From Altererythrobacter sp. TH136 (lineage in GTDB: Bacteria; Pseudomonadota; Alphaproteobacteria; Sphingomonadales; Sphingomonadaceae), in contig NZ_CP041409.1 of NCBI RefSeq assembly GCF_007065885.1, positions 1,473,501 to 1,537,500 of the forward strand: DNA of 64,000 bases. Direction: 5' to 3'. Below are positions 51,321 through 61,331 of the stretch, piece by piece. Each line of letters starts with the position of its first letter. Position 1 is the stretch's first letter. A program made the position numbers and the translations under genes. Below the pieces are notes generated by a model, which was not told the origin of the DNA, searched no databases, and was given only the letters and a program-made list of their open reading frames with translations.

Positions 51321-51896
51321 ATGTCGCTCGACCCACTTGCTCTGGTTGCCATGCTGGCACTGGTGCTCGTCGCCGCGTTCGTTCTGTGGTGGCTGTACCG
51401 CTCGCGTCGCACATCGGCACTGCGCGATCGCTTCGGCAAGGACGAATACGACCGGACGCTGCACCAGCACGGCGCGCGCAGCAAGGCGGAAGCTGCACTC
51501 ATCGCGCGCGAGGAACGCGTCCACAAGCTGGAACTGCGCCCCATCGCAGATGCCGATCGCACCCTTTTCACCGCTGAATGGCACGCCGCCAAGTCACGCT
51601 TCGTCGACGATCCCGCCGCCGCCATCGGCGATGCGGACCGGGTGATCGGCCAGGTCATGGGCGCCCGCGGGTACCCGGTGGACGACTTCGATGCGCGCTA
51701 CGAAAGCCTGACGGTTGATCACGGCGAAGTCGCGCGTCACTACCGAGCGGGCCACGACATCGCCGACCGCGCCGTCACTGGCCAGGCCACCACCGAGGAC
51801 CTGCGCCAGGCGATGATCCACTACGAAGCGCTGTTCGGCGAACTTGTCAGCGAAAGCGAACCGGCCGGGCGCGAGCGGGAGCCGGTCCCAACCTGA
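51321..51896 (+). CDS. Conserved single-helix membrane protein of unknown function
   Basis: A 191-residue protein with one N-terminal helix (residues 5-27) followed by a soluble domain. Conserved-looking features include RDRFGKDEYDRTLHQHGARSKAEAAL, REERVHKLELRPI, and RVIGQVMGARGYPVDDFDARYESL. I recognise it as a conserved hypothetical type but cannot give a function. It has its own stress-type promoter and GAGGAG site. It ends immediately against the convergent gyrB gene (51896/51897) with no spacer. Confidence 0.85.
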   Translation: MSLDPLALVAMLALVLVAAFVLWWLYRSRRTSALRDRFGKDEYDRTLHQHGARSKAEAALIAREERVHKLELRPIADADRTLFTAEWHAAKSRFVDDPAAAIGDADRVIGQVMGARGYPVDDFDARYESLTVDHGEVARHYRAGHDIADRAVTGQATTEDLRQAMIHYEALFGELVSESEPAGREREPVPT

Positions 51897-54497
<2,601 letters not shown>

Positions 54498-54532
54498 CTA
54501 AAACACGGCCGAATCGGCAGGGGAGACGGGTG

Positions 54533-55957
54533 ATGAAACAGGCAGTTCTGACGGCGGTGGCGGTATCGCTGCTGGCAAGTCCGGCAGCGGCACAAGTCGC
54601 CACCGGCACGATGGGTCCGCTGCGCCCGGATCAGCAGAAGTTCTTCGAGCTTTACAAGGAACTGGTGGAGACCAACACCGTGGTCGGCGAAGGCAGCTGC
54701 ACCCAGGCTGCCGCACAGATCGCCACCCGCCTGAAAGCCGCCGGCTTCACCGACGATCAGCTAATCTCGTTTTCCGTGCCCGAGCACCCGCAGGACGGCG
54801 GGCTGGTGGCGATCCTGCCCGGCACGTCGGCGACCCTGAAGCCGATGCTGCTGCTCGCCCACATCGACGTGGTGGCGGCCAAGCGCGCCGACTGGGAACG
54901 CGACCCGTTCAAACTGGTGAAAGAGAACGGCTACTATTACGCCCGCGGCATCATCGACGACAAGTTTCAGTCCGCGGTATGGGCCGACACGCTGATCCGG
55001 ATGAAGGAGGCGGGCACCAGGCCGGCCCGCACGATCAAGCTCGCGCTGACCTGCGGCGAGGAGACCGACACCGCGTTCAACGGGGCGCAGTACCTTGCAA
55101 CTGAAAGGCGCGAACTGATCGATGCCGCCTTCGCCCTCAACGAAGCTGGCGGTGGGCGGACCGACGGCAAGGGCAAGGTATTGGTGCAGACCATCCAGGT
55201 CGGTGAGAAGGTGTACCAGGATTACAAGCTGACCGCGACCAACCCGGGCGGCCACAGCTCGGCTCCGCCCCCGGACAATGCGATCTACGATATGGCGCGG
55301 GCGCTCGACAAGATTTCAGCGCACGAGTTTCCGGCAGAGTTCAATGACACTACCCGGGTGTTCTTTGCCAAGGCAGGCGCGCTGCGCCAGGATGACATCG
55401 GCAAGGCGATGGTCGCGCTGACCAAGGACCTTAACGACGCGTCCGCCATGGGAATCGTCAACCGGGACAAGTCGCTTCATTCGATGCTGCGGACTACGTG
55501 CGTGGCCACCATGATCGACGGCGGACACGCGCTTAACGCCCTGCCCCAGCGGGTCGAAGCGAACGTCAACTGCCGTATCTTCCCCGGCCACACTCCGGCT
55601 GAGATCAAGGACAAACTGGCAGCGGTGATCGGCAATCCCGGCATTGCCATCGCGTACGGCCGAGATGACAAGCCGCTCGCCAAGAGCCCACCGCTCGACC
55701 CCGCGCTGATCGGGCCGATGGAGCAGCTCGCCGCCAAGCACTTCCCCGGCGTCCCGGTGATTCCCACGATGTCGACCGGCGCGACCGACGGGGTCTACAC
55801 CGGCGGAGCGGGCATCCCGACCTATGGCGTGCCCAGCATCTGGACCGATCCTGACGGCAATGGCACGCACGGCCTCAACGAACGGGTCGAGGTGAAGGCG
55901 GTCTACACCGCGCGCGATTATCTGTTCGACCTGGTGAAGGCGCTGGCAAGCAAGTGA
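54533..55957 (+). CDS. Exported M20 family peptidase
   Basis: A 474-residue zinc aminopeptidase-like hydrolase with a signal peptide ending SPAAAQ. Metal and catalytic segments: LLLAHIDVV (H and D), RGIIDDK, and TCGEETDTAFNG, with GGHSSAPPPDNAIY in the dimerisation lid region and GATDGVYTGGAGIPTYG near the C terminus. The substrate is unknown, probably peptides or acylated amino acids in the periplasm. AGGGGAG precedes ATG 54533; its stop overlaps the next gene as GTGA. Confidence 0.88.
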   Translation: MKQAVLTAVAVSLLASPAAAQVATGTMGPLRPDQQKFFELYKELVETNTVVGEGSCTQAAAQIATRLKAAGFTDDQLISFSVPEHPQDGGLVAILPGTSATLKPMLLLAHIDVVAAKRADWERDPFKLVKENGYYYARGIIDDKFQSAVWADTLIRMKEAGTRPARTIKLALTCGEETDTAFNGAQYLATERRELIDAAFALNEAGGGRTDGKGKVLVQTIQVGEKVYQDYKLTATNPGGHSSAPPPDNAIYDMARALDKISAHEFPAEFNDTTRVFFAKAGALRQDDIGKAMVALTKDLNDASAMGIVNRDKSLHSMLRTTCVATMIDGGHALNALPQRVEANVNCRIFPGHTPAEIKDKLAAVIGNPGIAIAYGRDDKPLAKSPPLDPALIGPMEQLAAKHFPGVPVIPTMSTGATDGVYTGGAGIPTYGVPSIWTDPDGNGTHGLNERVEVKAVYTARDYLFDLVKALASK

Positions 55958-57516
55958 CCGAGAATGACATCGCCGCCCGACTGAGCGAACCGTTCGGCTC
56001 GTTCCCGCAGGTCATCGCCGATTGGGCGGCGGTCCAACCGGACCAGATCGCCCTGCGCGACGAGCAGGGAGAGCTGACCTGGCACGCGCTTAACGAGAAA
56101 ATCGAACGGATTGCCACCAAGCTCCAGGCGAGTGGGCTGGAACGCGGCCAGTCGGTGGCGATCCTCGGCACCTCGACGATTCCCTACGCGCTGGCGTTCC
56201 TGGGCGCGGTGCGCGCGGGCGGCGTGGCGGCGCCGCTCACCACCAGCGCCAGCGCGGATCAGCTCAAGGGCATGGCGGCGGACAGCGGCGCACGGCACCT
56301 GTTCATCGACCGCGCCAAGCTGACCGAGCTGGGCGCCGTTTTCATGCCGGATCTCGAGCATATCGTGCTGGACGAGGAGCTGGATGCCTGGATGGCACCT
56401 GCCGGAACGCGGGCGGAGCCGTTCGCGCCGACTGAAAGCGACCCGTTCAACATCATCTATTCCAGCGGCACCACCGGCATCCCCAAGGGGATCGTCCATT
56501 CGCACCAGATGCGTTGGCGGCAATTCACCGGCACCGCACAGGCGTTCCGCTCCGGCGGGCAACAGGTCATCAGCCTTGCGTCGACCCCCCTCTATTCGAA
56601 CACCACGATGATCGCGTTCCTGCCCCCGCTGCTGGCGGGCGGCACGGTGCGGATCATGGGCAAGTTCGACACGAAGCGCTGGCTCGCCCACGCGCAGGCG
56701 GACCGGACCAACGTCACCATGCTGGTGCCGGTCCAGTACCAGCGGCTGATGGACGAGCCGAGCTTCGACACCTTCGACTTGTCCAGCCTGGTCGCGAAAT
56801 ACTGCACCTCTGCCCCGTTCTCGGCCGAATTGAAGCGCGAGGTGCTGCGGCGGATGCCGGGCAGCCTAATCGAAATCTATTCGATGACCGAAGGCGGCGT
56901 CGTCTGCCTGCTGCAGGCGCACGAATTTCCCGACAAGCTCCATACCGTGGGCCGCCCCGCTCCGGGAAGCGAGTTGAAGGTGCTGGACGACGAAGATCGG
57001 CCCGTGTTGCCGGGCACGCCGGGCAACCTCGTCGGGCGATCGGGAACGATGATGTCGGGCTACAAGAACCAGCCCGGCAAGACGCGGGAAGGCTACTGGA
57101 CCGATCCGGACACCGGCGAGACCTGGCAGCGGATGGGCGACATCGGCCGCATCGATCAGGATGGCTTCGTCGAACTGGTCGGGCGCGCCAAGGACATGAT
57201 CATCTCGGGCGGGTTCAATATCTTCCCCAGCGATCTGGAGGCGGCGCTCGAGACCGATCCGCGCGTGCAGGAGGCCGCGGTGGTGGGGATGGAGAGCCGC
57301 CGCTGGGGTGAAACGCCGGTGGGCTTTGTGCGACTGGTGCCGGGCACGCCGGCGGAAGCAGTGCAGTCGATCATGGCCGAAACCAACGGCAAGCTGGGCA
57401 AGACCCAGCGGCTCGCGGCCCTGCTACCGATCGACGAGATGCCCCGCAGCCACATCGGCAAGTTGCTGAAAACCGAACTACGGACGCGCGCGGCGGCGGA
57501 ACTGACGATCGACTGA
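55954..57516 (+). CDS. Class I adenylate-forming acyl-CoA ligase
   Basis: A 520-residue acid-CoA ligase. P-loop IIYSSGTTGIPKG near residue 168, YSMTEGG as A5 motif, MGDIGRIDQDGFVELVGRAKDMIISGGFNIFPSDLE (A7-A8), and a C-terminal PRSHIGKLLKTEL with the catalytic Lys. The substrate is not predictable. It starts at GTG 55954, overlapping the M20 peptidase stop, and is followed by a terminator 10 bp after its stop. Confidence 0.9.
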   Translation: MTENDIAARLSEPFGSFPQVIADWAAVQPDQIALRDEQGELTWHALNEKIERIATKLQASGLERGQSVAILGTSTIPYALAFLGAVRAGGVAAPLTTSASADQLKGMAADSGARHLFIDRAKLTELGAVFMPDLEHIVLDEELDAWMAPAGTRAEPFAPTESDPFNIIYSSGTTGIPKGIVHSHQMRWRQFTGTAQAFRSGGQQVISLASTPLYSNTTMIAFLPPLLAGGTVRIMGKFDTKRWLAHAQADRTNVTMLVPVQYQRLMDEPSFDTFDLSSLVAKYCTSAPFSAELKREVLRRMPGSLIEIYSMTEGGVVCLLQAHEFPDKLHTVGRPAPGSELKVLDDEDRPVLPGTPGNLVGRSGTMMSGYKNQPGKTREGYWTDPDTGETWQRMGDIGRIDQDGFVELVGRAKDMIISGGFNIFPSDLEAALETDPRVQEAAVVGMESRRWGETPVGFVRLVPGTPAEAVQSIMAETNGKLGKTQRLAALLPIDEMPRSHIGKLLKTELRTRAAAELTID

Positions 57517-57526
57517 CCGCCAACGC

Positions 57527-57555
57527 AAAAGGCCCGAGGATACCCCGGGCCTTTG
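57527..57555. terminator. Bidirectional intrinsic terminator
   Basis: Stem AAAGGCCCG (57528-57536) with CGGGCCTTT (57546-57554) around a 9-base loop. It closes the acyl-CoA ligase transcript on the plus strand and the 26-codon gene on the minus strand, where the U-tract follows the stem. Confidence 0.85.
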
Positions 57556-57576
57556 TCTTCAAACGAAGATGGGCGT

Positions 57577-57657
57577 TCAGACGATCGTGGCGGTAAGCGT
57601 CAGACCGCTGATGGTCGCCGCGGCGAAGAACGCCAGAATGTGCGATGCAAAGCGCAT
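57577..57657 (-). CDS. Small hydrophobic peptide, 26 residues
   Basis: A 26-codon open frame begins MRFASHILAFFAAA and ends TLTATIV. It is strongly hydrophobic and could form one membrane helix or a leader peptide. AGGGA sits 9 bases before its ATG, a promoter-like module (57736-57800) lies 80 bp upstream, and the terminator at 57527-57555 begins 20 bp after its stop, giving a complete transcription unit of about 200 bases. Homologues are not known to me; whether the peptide or the RNA matters is open. Confidence 0.5.
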   Translation of the reverse strand: MRFASHILAFFAAATISGLTLTATIV

Positions 57658-57735
57658 GGTTGCATGTCCCTGTTGAGTGTTTGATCGCCGGCGCACCGCA
57701 GCTCAAACCGCTGCCGATGCCCTGCGCTGCCGGCG

Positions 57736-57800
57736 AAATAATATTTCGCAGCGCTTTCCACAAATGAGAAGAACGCGGCAACTGTTGCGTTCCGCGCAAC
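57736..57800 (-). promoter_or_regulatory. Promoter/operator module A
   Basis: Read leftward: palindrome GTTGCG-N5-CGCAAC (57784-57800), then 20 bp, then TTGTGG (57763-57758) as -35 and TTATTT (57741-57736) as a weak -10 with a 16-bp spacer, leading to the 26-codon gene. The same layout with identical spacing occurs at 58060-58124, with 47 of 65 bases identical and no gaps. Confidence 0.5.
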
Positions 57801-57845
57801 TGGCTCGTGACCCGGGCGCAACGCACGCGCCACGCCGCCCAGGCT

Positions 57846-57875
57846 TTGCGTGAATGCGCACTGCGGCTGTATAAT
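57846..57875 (+). promoter_or_regulatory. Sigma-70 type promoter candidate, rightward
   Basis: TTGCGT (57846-57851), an 18-bp spacer, and a perfect TATAAT (57870-57875). Transcription would start near 57882 and run towards guaA through a long GC-rich leader of about 320 bases. Confidence 0.4.
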
Positions 57876-57880
57876 CGAAG

Positions 57881-57929
57881 CAGAAGAAAACGGAGCGGCG
57901 GCGACGGGGAGAGAGAGGCCGCCGCTCCG
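57881..57929 (-). terminator. Strong intrinsic terminator, leftward
   Basis: A perfect 12-bp GC stem CGGAGCGGCGGC (57891-57902) with GCCGCCGCTCCG (57918-57929), loop of 15 bases, followed on the minus strand by TTTTCTTCTG (57890-57881). It has no U-tract on the plus strand, so it terminates a leftward transcript. Confidence 0.75.
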
Positions 57930-58052
57930 TATCTAATCGCGGGCCGCCACTGGGTGGGCGGGGGCGAAGCGCGCCTCCAGGATCCGGGAGAGGAATCGTG
58001 GGACGCTGGCCGGGTGCGCCGCTAGGGGGAGAGGACTGGCGGACCCGGTTCG
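57881..58052 (-). ncRNA. Candidate small RNA with three CCUCUCCC-type motifs
   Basis: The interval from the predicted start below module B (near 58052) to the terminator gives a leftward RNA of about 170 bases with no convincing open frame. On that strand CCTCTCCCCC (58034-58025), CCTCTCCC (57993-57986) and CCTCTCTCTCCCC (57918-57906) are pyrimidine-rich motifs, one in the terminator loop. Such anti-Shine-Dalgarno loops are typical of several alphaproteobacterial regulatory RNAs. No expression evidence can be given from sequence alone. Confidence 0.35.
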
Positions 58053-58059
58053 CGGCCGG

Positions 58060-58124
58060 AAATAATGTTACGTTCGGCTTTTCACAAATGAGTAAACTGC
58101 GTGAGGTGTTGCGTCTTGCGCAAC
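58060..58124 (-). promoter_or_regulatory. Promoter/operator module B
   Basis: Read leftward: palindrome GTTGCG-N5-CGCAAC (58108-58124), 20 bp, TTGTGA (58087-58082) and TTATTT (58065-58060) with a 16-bp spacer, the same geometry as module A. It would drive the candidate RNA ending at 57881. The module is also in the leader of guaA, so a rightward role cannot be excluded. Confidence 0.5.
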
Positions 58125-58204
58125 CTCGCCGAAGTTCCAAGATCAGCGCGTTCTGGGACCCGGCGCGCTGGACAGTGCCCCCGCGAACCGAATATCGGCT
58201 CTCC

Positions 58205-59794
58205 ATGAAATCAGACCCCCGTCCCGATTCCGCCCTGCCCGATTCCATCCTGATCGTCGATTTCGGCAGTCAGGTGACCCAGCTTATCGCCCGGCGGGTT
58301 CGCGAAGCGGGAGTCTATTCGGAAATCGCTCCGTTCACGACAGCTGAGGAGGCTTTCCACCGGCTCCAACCCAAGGGGATCATCCTGTCCGGCTCTCCCG
58401 CCGGGGTGCCCGAAGAAGGCAGTCCGCGCGCGCCGCAGATCGTCTTCGACAGCGGCCTGCCGATCCTGGGCATCTGCTATGGCCAGCAGGTCATGACGCA
58501 CCAGCTTGGCGGCGAGGTACGGCCCGGGCACGAGACAGGTGAAGGCGGGGAGTTCGGCCGCGCGTTCCTCACCGTTACCAGGCCCTGCGCCCTGTTCGAC
58601 GGCCTCTGGAGCGAAGGCGAGCGCCATCAGGTGTGGATGAGCCACGGCGACAAGGTCACGCGCTTTGCCGAAGGGTTCGAGATCGTTGCCACCAGCGACG
58701 GTGCGCCCTTCGCCGTGATCGCCGATGAACTCCGCAAGTACTACGGCACCCAGTTCCATCCCGAAGTGGTCCACACGCCCGACGGCGGCAAGCTGATCGC
58801 CAATTTCGTGCGCCACGTCTGCGGCCTGGCCGGGGACTGGACGATGGCCGAGTTCCGCAAGACCAAGATCGCAGAAATTCGTGCCCAGGTCGGCAGCGGC
58901 AAGGTCATCTGCGGTCTGTCGGGCGGGGTCGACAGCGCAGTCGCGGCGGTGCTGATCCACGAGGCGATCGGTGAACAGCTCACCTGCGTGTTCGTCGATC
59001 ATGGACTGATGCGGCTGAACGAGGCGGAGCAGGTGGTCACCCTGTTCCGCGACCATTACAACATCCCGTTGGTCCACGTGAATGCCGAGGAGATGTTCCT
59101 TTCCGGCCTCGCCGGCGAAACCGACCCGGAGAAGAAGCGCAAGTTCATCGGCAAGGCGTTCATCGACCTGTTCGAGGCCGAGGCCAAGGCGATCGGCGGG
59201 GCCGATTTCCTTGCCCAAGGCACGCTCTATCCCGATGTCATCGAGAGCGTGAGCTTCACCGGCGGCCCTTCGGTCACCATCAAAAGCCATCACAACGTCG
59301 GCGGCCTGCCGGAACGGATGAACATGGCGCTGGTCGAGCCCTTGCGCGAACTGTTCAAGGACGAGGTGCGCGAACTGGGGCGGGAGCTCGGCCTGCCCGA
59401 GGTGTTCGTCGGCCGTCACCCGTTCCCGGGCCCCGGCCTCGCCATCCGCATCCCCGGAGAGGTCACGAAAGAGCGGTGCGACATCCTGCGCAAGGCCGAT
59501 GCCGTCTACCTCGAGGAAATCCGCGCCGCCGGTCTGTACGATGCGATCTGGCAGGCGTTCGCGGTGCTGCTGCCGGTGCGCACGGTCGGGGTCATGGGCG
59601 ATTATCGCACATACGATCACGTGCTGGCCCTGCGCGCGGTGACCAGCACCGACGGGATGACCGCCGACATCTATCCGTTCGATGCCGCGTTCCTCAGCCG
59701 CGTGGCGACGCGGATCGTCAACGAGGTGAAGGGCGTCAACCGGGTGGTGTACGATTACACCAGCAAGCCCCCCGGCACGATTGAGTGGGAATAA
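58205..59794 (+). CDS. guaA: GMP synthase (glutamine-hydrolysing)
   Basis: A 529-residue enzyme converting XMP to GMP. The class I glutamine amidotransferase domain has [20 protein letters not shown], nucleophile Cys91 in GICYGQQ, and FHPEV. The ATP pyrophosphatase domain has [12 protein letters not shown] near residue 237. The C terminus is [19 protein letters not shown]. The ATG at 58205 gives the normal length but lacks a clear ribosome site; the frame stays open upstream to a GTG at 57998. Confidence 0.97.
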   Translation: MKSDPRPDSALPDSILIVDFGSQVTQLIARRVREAGVYSEIAPFTTAEEAFHRLQPKGIILSGSPAGVPEEGSPRAPQIVFDSGLPILGICYGQQVMTHQLGGEVRPGHETGEGGEFGRAFLTVTRPCALFDGLWSEGERHQVWMSHGDKVTRFAEGFEIVATSDGAPFAVIADELRKYYGTQFHPEVVHTPDGGKLIANFVRHVCGLAGDWTMAEFRKTKIAEIRAQVGSGKVICGLSGGVDSAVAAVLIHEAIGEQLTCVFVDHGLMRLNEAEQVVTLFRDHYNIPLVHVNAEEMFLSGLAGETDPEKKRKFIGKAFIDLFEAEAKAIGGADFLAQGTLYPDVIESVSFTGGPSVTIKSHHNVGGLPERMNMALVEPLRELFKDEVRELGRELGLPEVFVGRHPFPGPGLAIRIPGEVTKERCDILRKADAVYLEEIRAAGLYDAIWQAFAVLLPVRTVGVMGDYRTYDHVLALRAVTSTDGMTADIYPFDAAFLSRVATRIVNEVKGVNRVVYDYTSKPPGTIEWE

Positions 59795-59819
59795 ACCGCG
59801 CCCCGCGCGCGGCGGTTTT
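59793..59819 (+). terminator. Intrinsic terminator of guaA
   Basis: AAACCGC (59793-59799) pairs with GCGGTTT (59812-59818), with further GC pairing inside, followed by TTTC. It overlaps the guaA stop codon and touches the 3' end of the convergent SDR gene. Confidence 0.65.
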
Positions 59820-60781
59820 CACGGGCTGAAACGCACTCCGGTCAGCTCTTCTGACTTCGCCCACAGCTGCTCGGCCAGCGCCTCGTCGCGTACGTGCGGG
59901 TACACGCCGCCGCCTAGATTGTCCTTGCTCGCCGGTGCCGCCACCTCGCAGTTTTCGAGGTAGAGCCCGCCTTTGCCCTCCAGCAGCGGGGAGGTCGCGG
60001 CCCAGACGGTGGTCGATGCGCCCTGCTCTTCGGTCTTGAAGCGCTCGTTGACGTTACCCTCGGCATCGATCCAGCCCATCGCTACCTGCTCCTCGATCGA
60101 CAGGTGACGCTGCAGCGGGGTCATGATCCCCCCGGGATGGACCGCGAAGGCGCGCACGCCGAACGGCTCACCCAGCTTGTCGAGCTGCAACGCGAACAGG
60201 GCGTTGGCGCTCTTGGCTTGCCCGTACGCCAGCCACTTGTCGTAATCGCGCCGCTCGAAATTCGGATCGTCGAGGTCGAGGCCGTTCAGCCGGTGCCCGA
60301 TCGATGACAGCGCCACCACCCGCGCGCGGTCCGCCGCCTTGAGCAGCGGCCACAATTGCGCAGTGAGCTGGAAATGGCCCAGGTGATTGGTGGCGAACTG
60401 GCCTTCGTAGCCGCGCGTATCGCGGGTCAGCGGACTTGCCATGACCGCGGCATTGTTGATCAGGATGTCGACCCGCGGCCACCGTTCGGCGACGCTCGCG
60501 GCGAATGCGTCGATCGATCCGGGATCGGCGAGATCAAGCGGGAGGATGGTGATATCGCTGTCCATCTCTCGCAGCACGTCCTCGGCCTGCCCGCTGCGGC
60601 GCGCGCCGACGATCACCTCGGCCCCGGCAGCAGCCAGCGCCCGCACGGTTTCGGTCCCGATCCCCGAGTATCCGCCGGTGACCACCACGTGGCGGCCGGC
60701 AAGGTCGATCCCTTGGGCCACCTCCATCGCGGTCGACCGATATCCGAAAGGGGAGCCGACCGGCTCCTGCGCGCTCACCAT
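59819..60781 (-). CDS. SDR family oxidoreductase (retinol dehydrogenase-like)
   Basis: A 320-residue reductase with Rossmann motif VVVTGGYSGIGTETVRAL, NNAAVMASP, the catalytic Ser in VALSSIGHR, and YGQAKSANALFAL (YxxxK). The long C-terminal part and the substrate loop resemble atypical SDRs of the WWOX/retinol dehydrogenase type. The substrate is unknown. The ATG at 60781 has AGGG upstream and is favoured over 60814. Confidence 0.85.
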   Translation of the reverse strand: MVSAQEPVGSPFGYRSTAMEVAQGIDLAGRHVVVTGGYSGIGTETVRALAAAGAEVIVGARRSGQAEDVLREMDSDITILPLDLADPGSIDAFAASVAERWPRVDILINNAAVMASPLTRDTRGYEGQFATNHLGHFQLTAQLWPLLKAADRARVVALSSIGHRLNGLDLDDPNFERRDYDKWLAYGQAKSANALFALQLDKLGEPFGVRAFAVHPGGIMTPLQRHLSIEEQVAMGWIDAEGNVNERFKTEEQGASTTVWAATSPLLEGKGGLYLENCEVAAPASKDNLGGGVYPHVRDEALAEQLWAKSEELTGVRFSP

Positions 60782-60818
60782 GATCCCTGTCTCCCGCTGA
60801 TTTATCCGCCGCATGAAC

Positions 60819-60851
60819 GAAAACGGCCGCCCAGCAGAACTGGGCGGCCGT
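60819..60851 (-). terminator. Intrinsic terminator, leftward
   Basis: ACGGCCGCCCAG (60823-60834) pairs perfectly with CTGGGCGGCCGT (60840-60851) around loop CAGAA; on the minus strand the stem is followed by TTTTCGTT. It ends the transcript of the small secreted protein gene, 20 bp after its stop. Confidence 0.8.
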
Positions 60852-60871
60852 CTGGCAGATGTCCAGTGATG

Positions 60872-61267
60872 TCAGTCGACGCGGGTGTAGGGGACGAAAT
60901 CGCCCAAGAACACGTTACCGGTGTAGAACCCGCCGAACGGGTTGAAGGTCGTCACGATATCCTGCCGGCACAGTTGCGGACCAAATTGCCGGATCAGCAG
61001 CGCATCGTTGTCGTCGAGATCCTGCGCGTTCTCCGGCACATTGACCCAGATCGTCCGACCGCGGCCATAGACCACGGCGGTTCCGTCGATCACTTCGGAA
61101 TTCTGGTTGACCCGAGTGTTGATGCAGCTGCGCGGCTCACCGGCGACCCTACCTTCGAGCAGCTTGGCCAACTTGGCATCGCGGGAGAGGCGCTCACCAG
61201 CGGTCGAAGGCCCGGCGGCCAGCGCCATGGTGGCAGCCGCCGCGAGCGCGAGTGCGATCTTCTTCAT
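60872..61267 (-). CDS. Small secreted protein of unknown function
   Basis: A 131-residue exported protein with a clear signal peptide (MKKIALALAAAATMALAAGPSTAGE). The mature part has SCINTRVNQNSEVIDGTAVVYGRGRTIWVNVPENA and QFGPQLCRQDIV, with two cysteines likely to form a disulphide, and a Gly/Phe-rich tail. No known domain is recognised by me. The ribosome site AAGGAGG is ideal. It is monocistronic, with its own terminator. Confidence 0.8.
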   Translation of the reverse strand: MKKIALALAAAATMALAAGPSTAGERLSRDAKLAKLLEGRVAGEPRSCINTRVNQNSEVIDGTAVVYGRGRTIWVNVPENAQDLDDNDALLIRQFGPQLCRQDIVTTFNPFGGFYTGNVFLGDFVPYTRVD

Positions 61268-61331
61268 CCGAACAACCTCCTTGGTATGACGCGGCCAATA
61301 GCACGTGTCGACTGAACCGGGGCTGACTTGC

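Noticed and set aside
57773-57793. EcfG promoter inside module A (GGAAC then GTT on the minus strand)
   Set aside because: The spacer is 14 bp, too short for the GGAAC-N16/17-NGTT consensus, and module B lacks GGAAC.
57998-58204. In-frame 69-codon N-terminal extension of GuaA starting at a GTG with GGGAGAGG upstream
   Set aside because: GuaA proteins begin near the ILIVDFGSQ segment and the extension crosses module B. It is kept only as an uncertain alternative.
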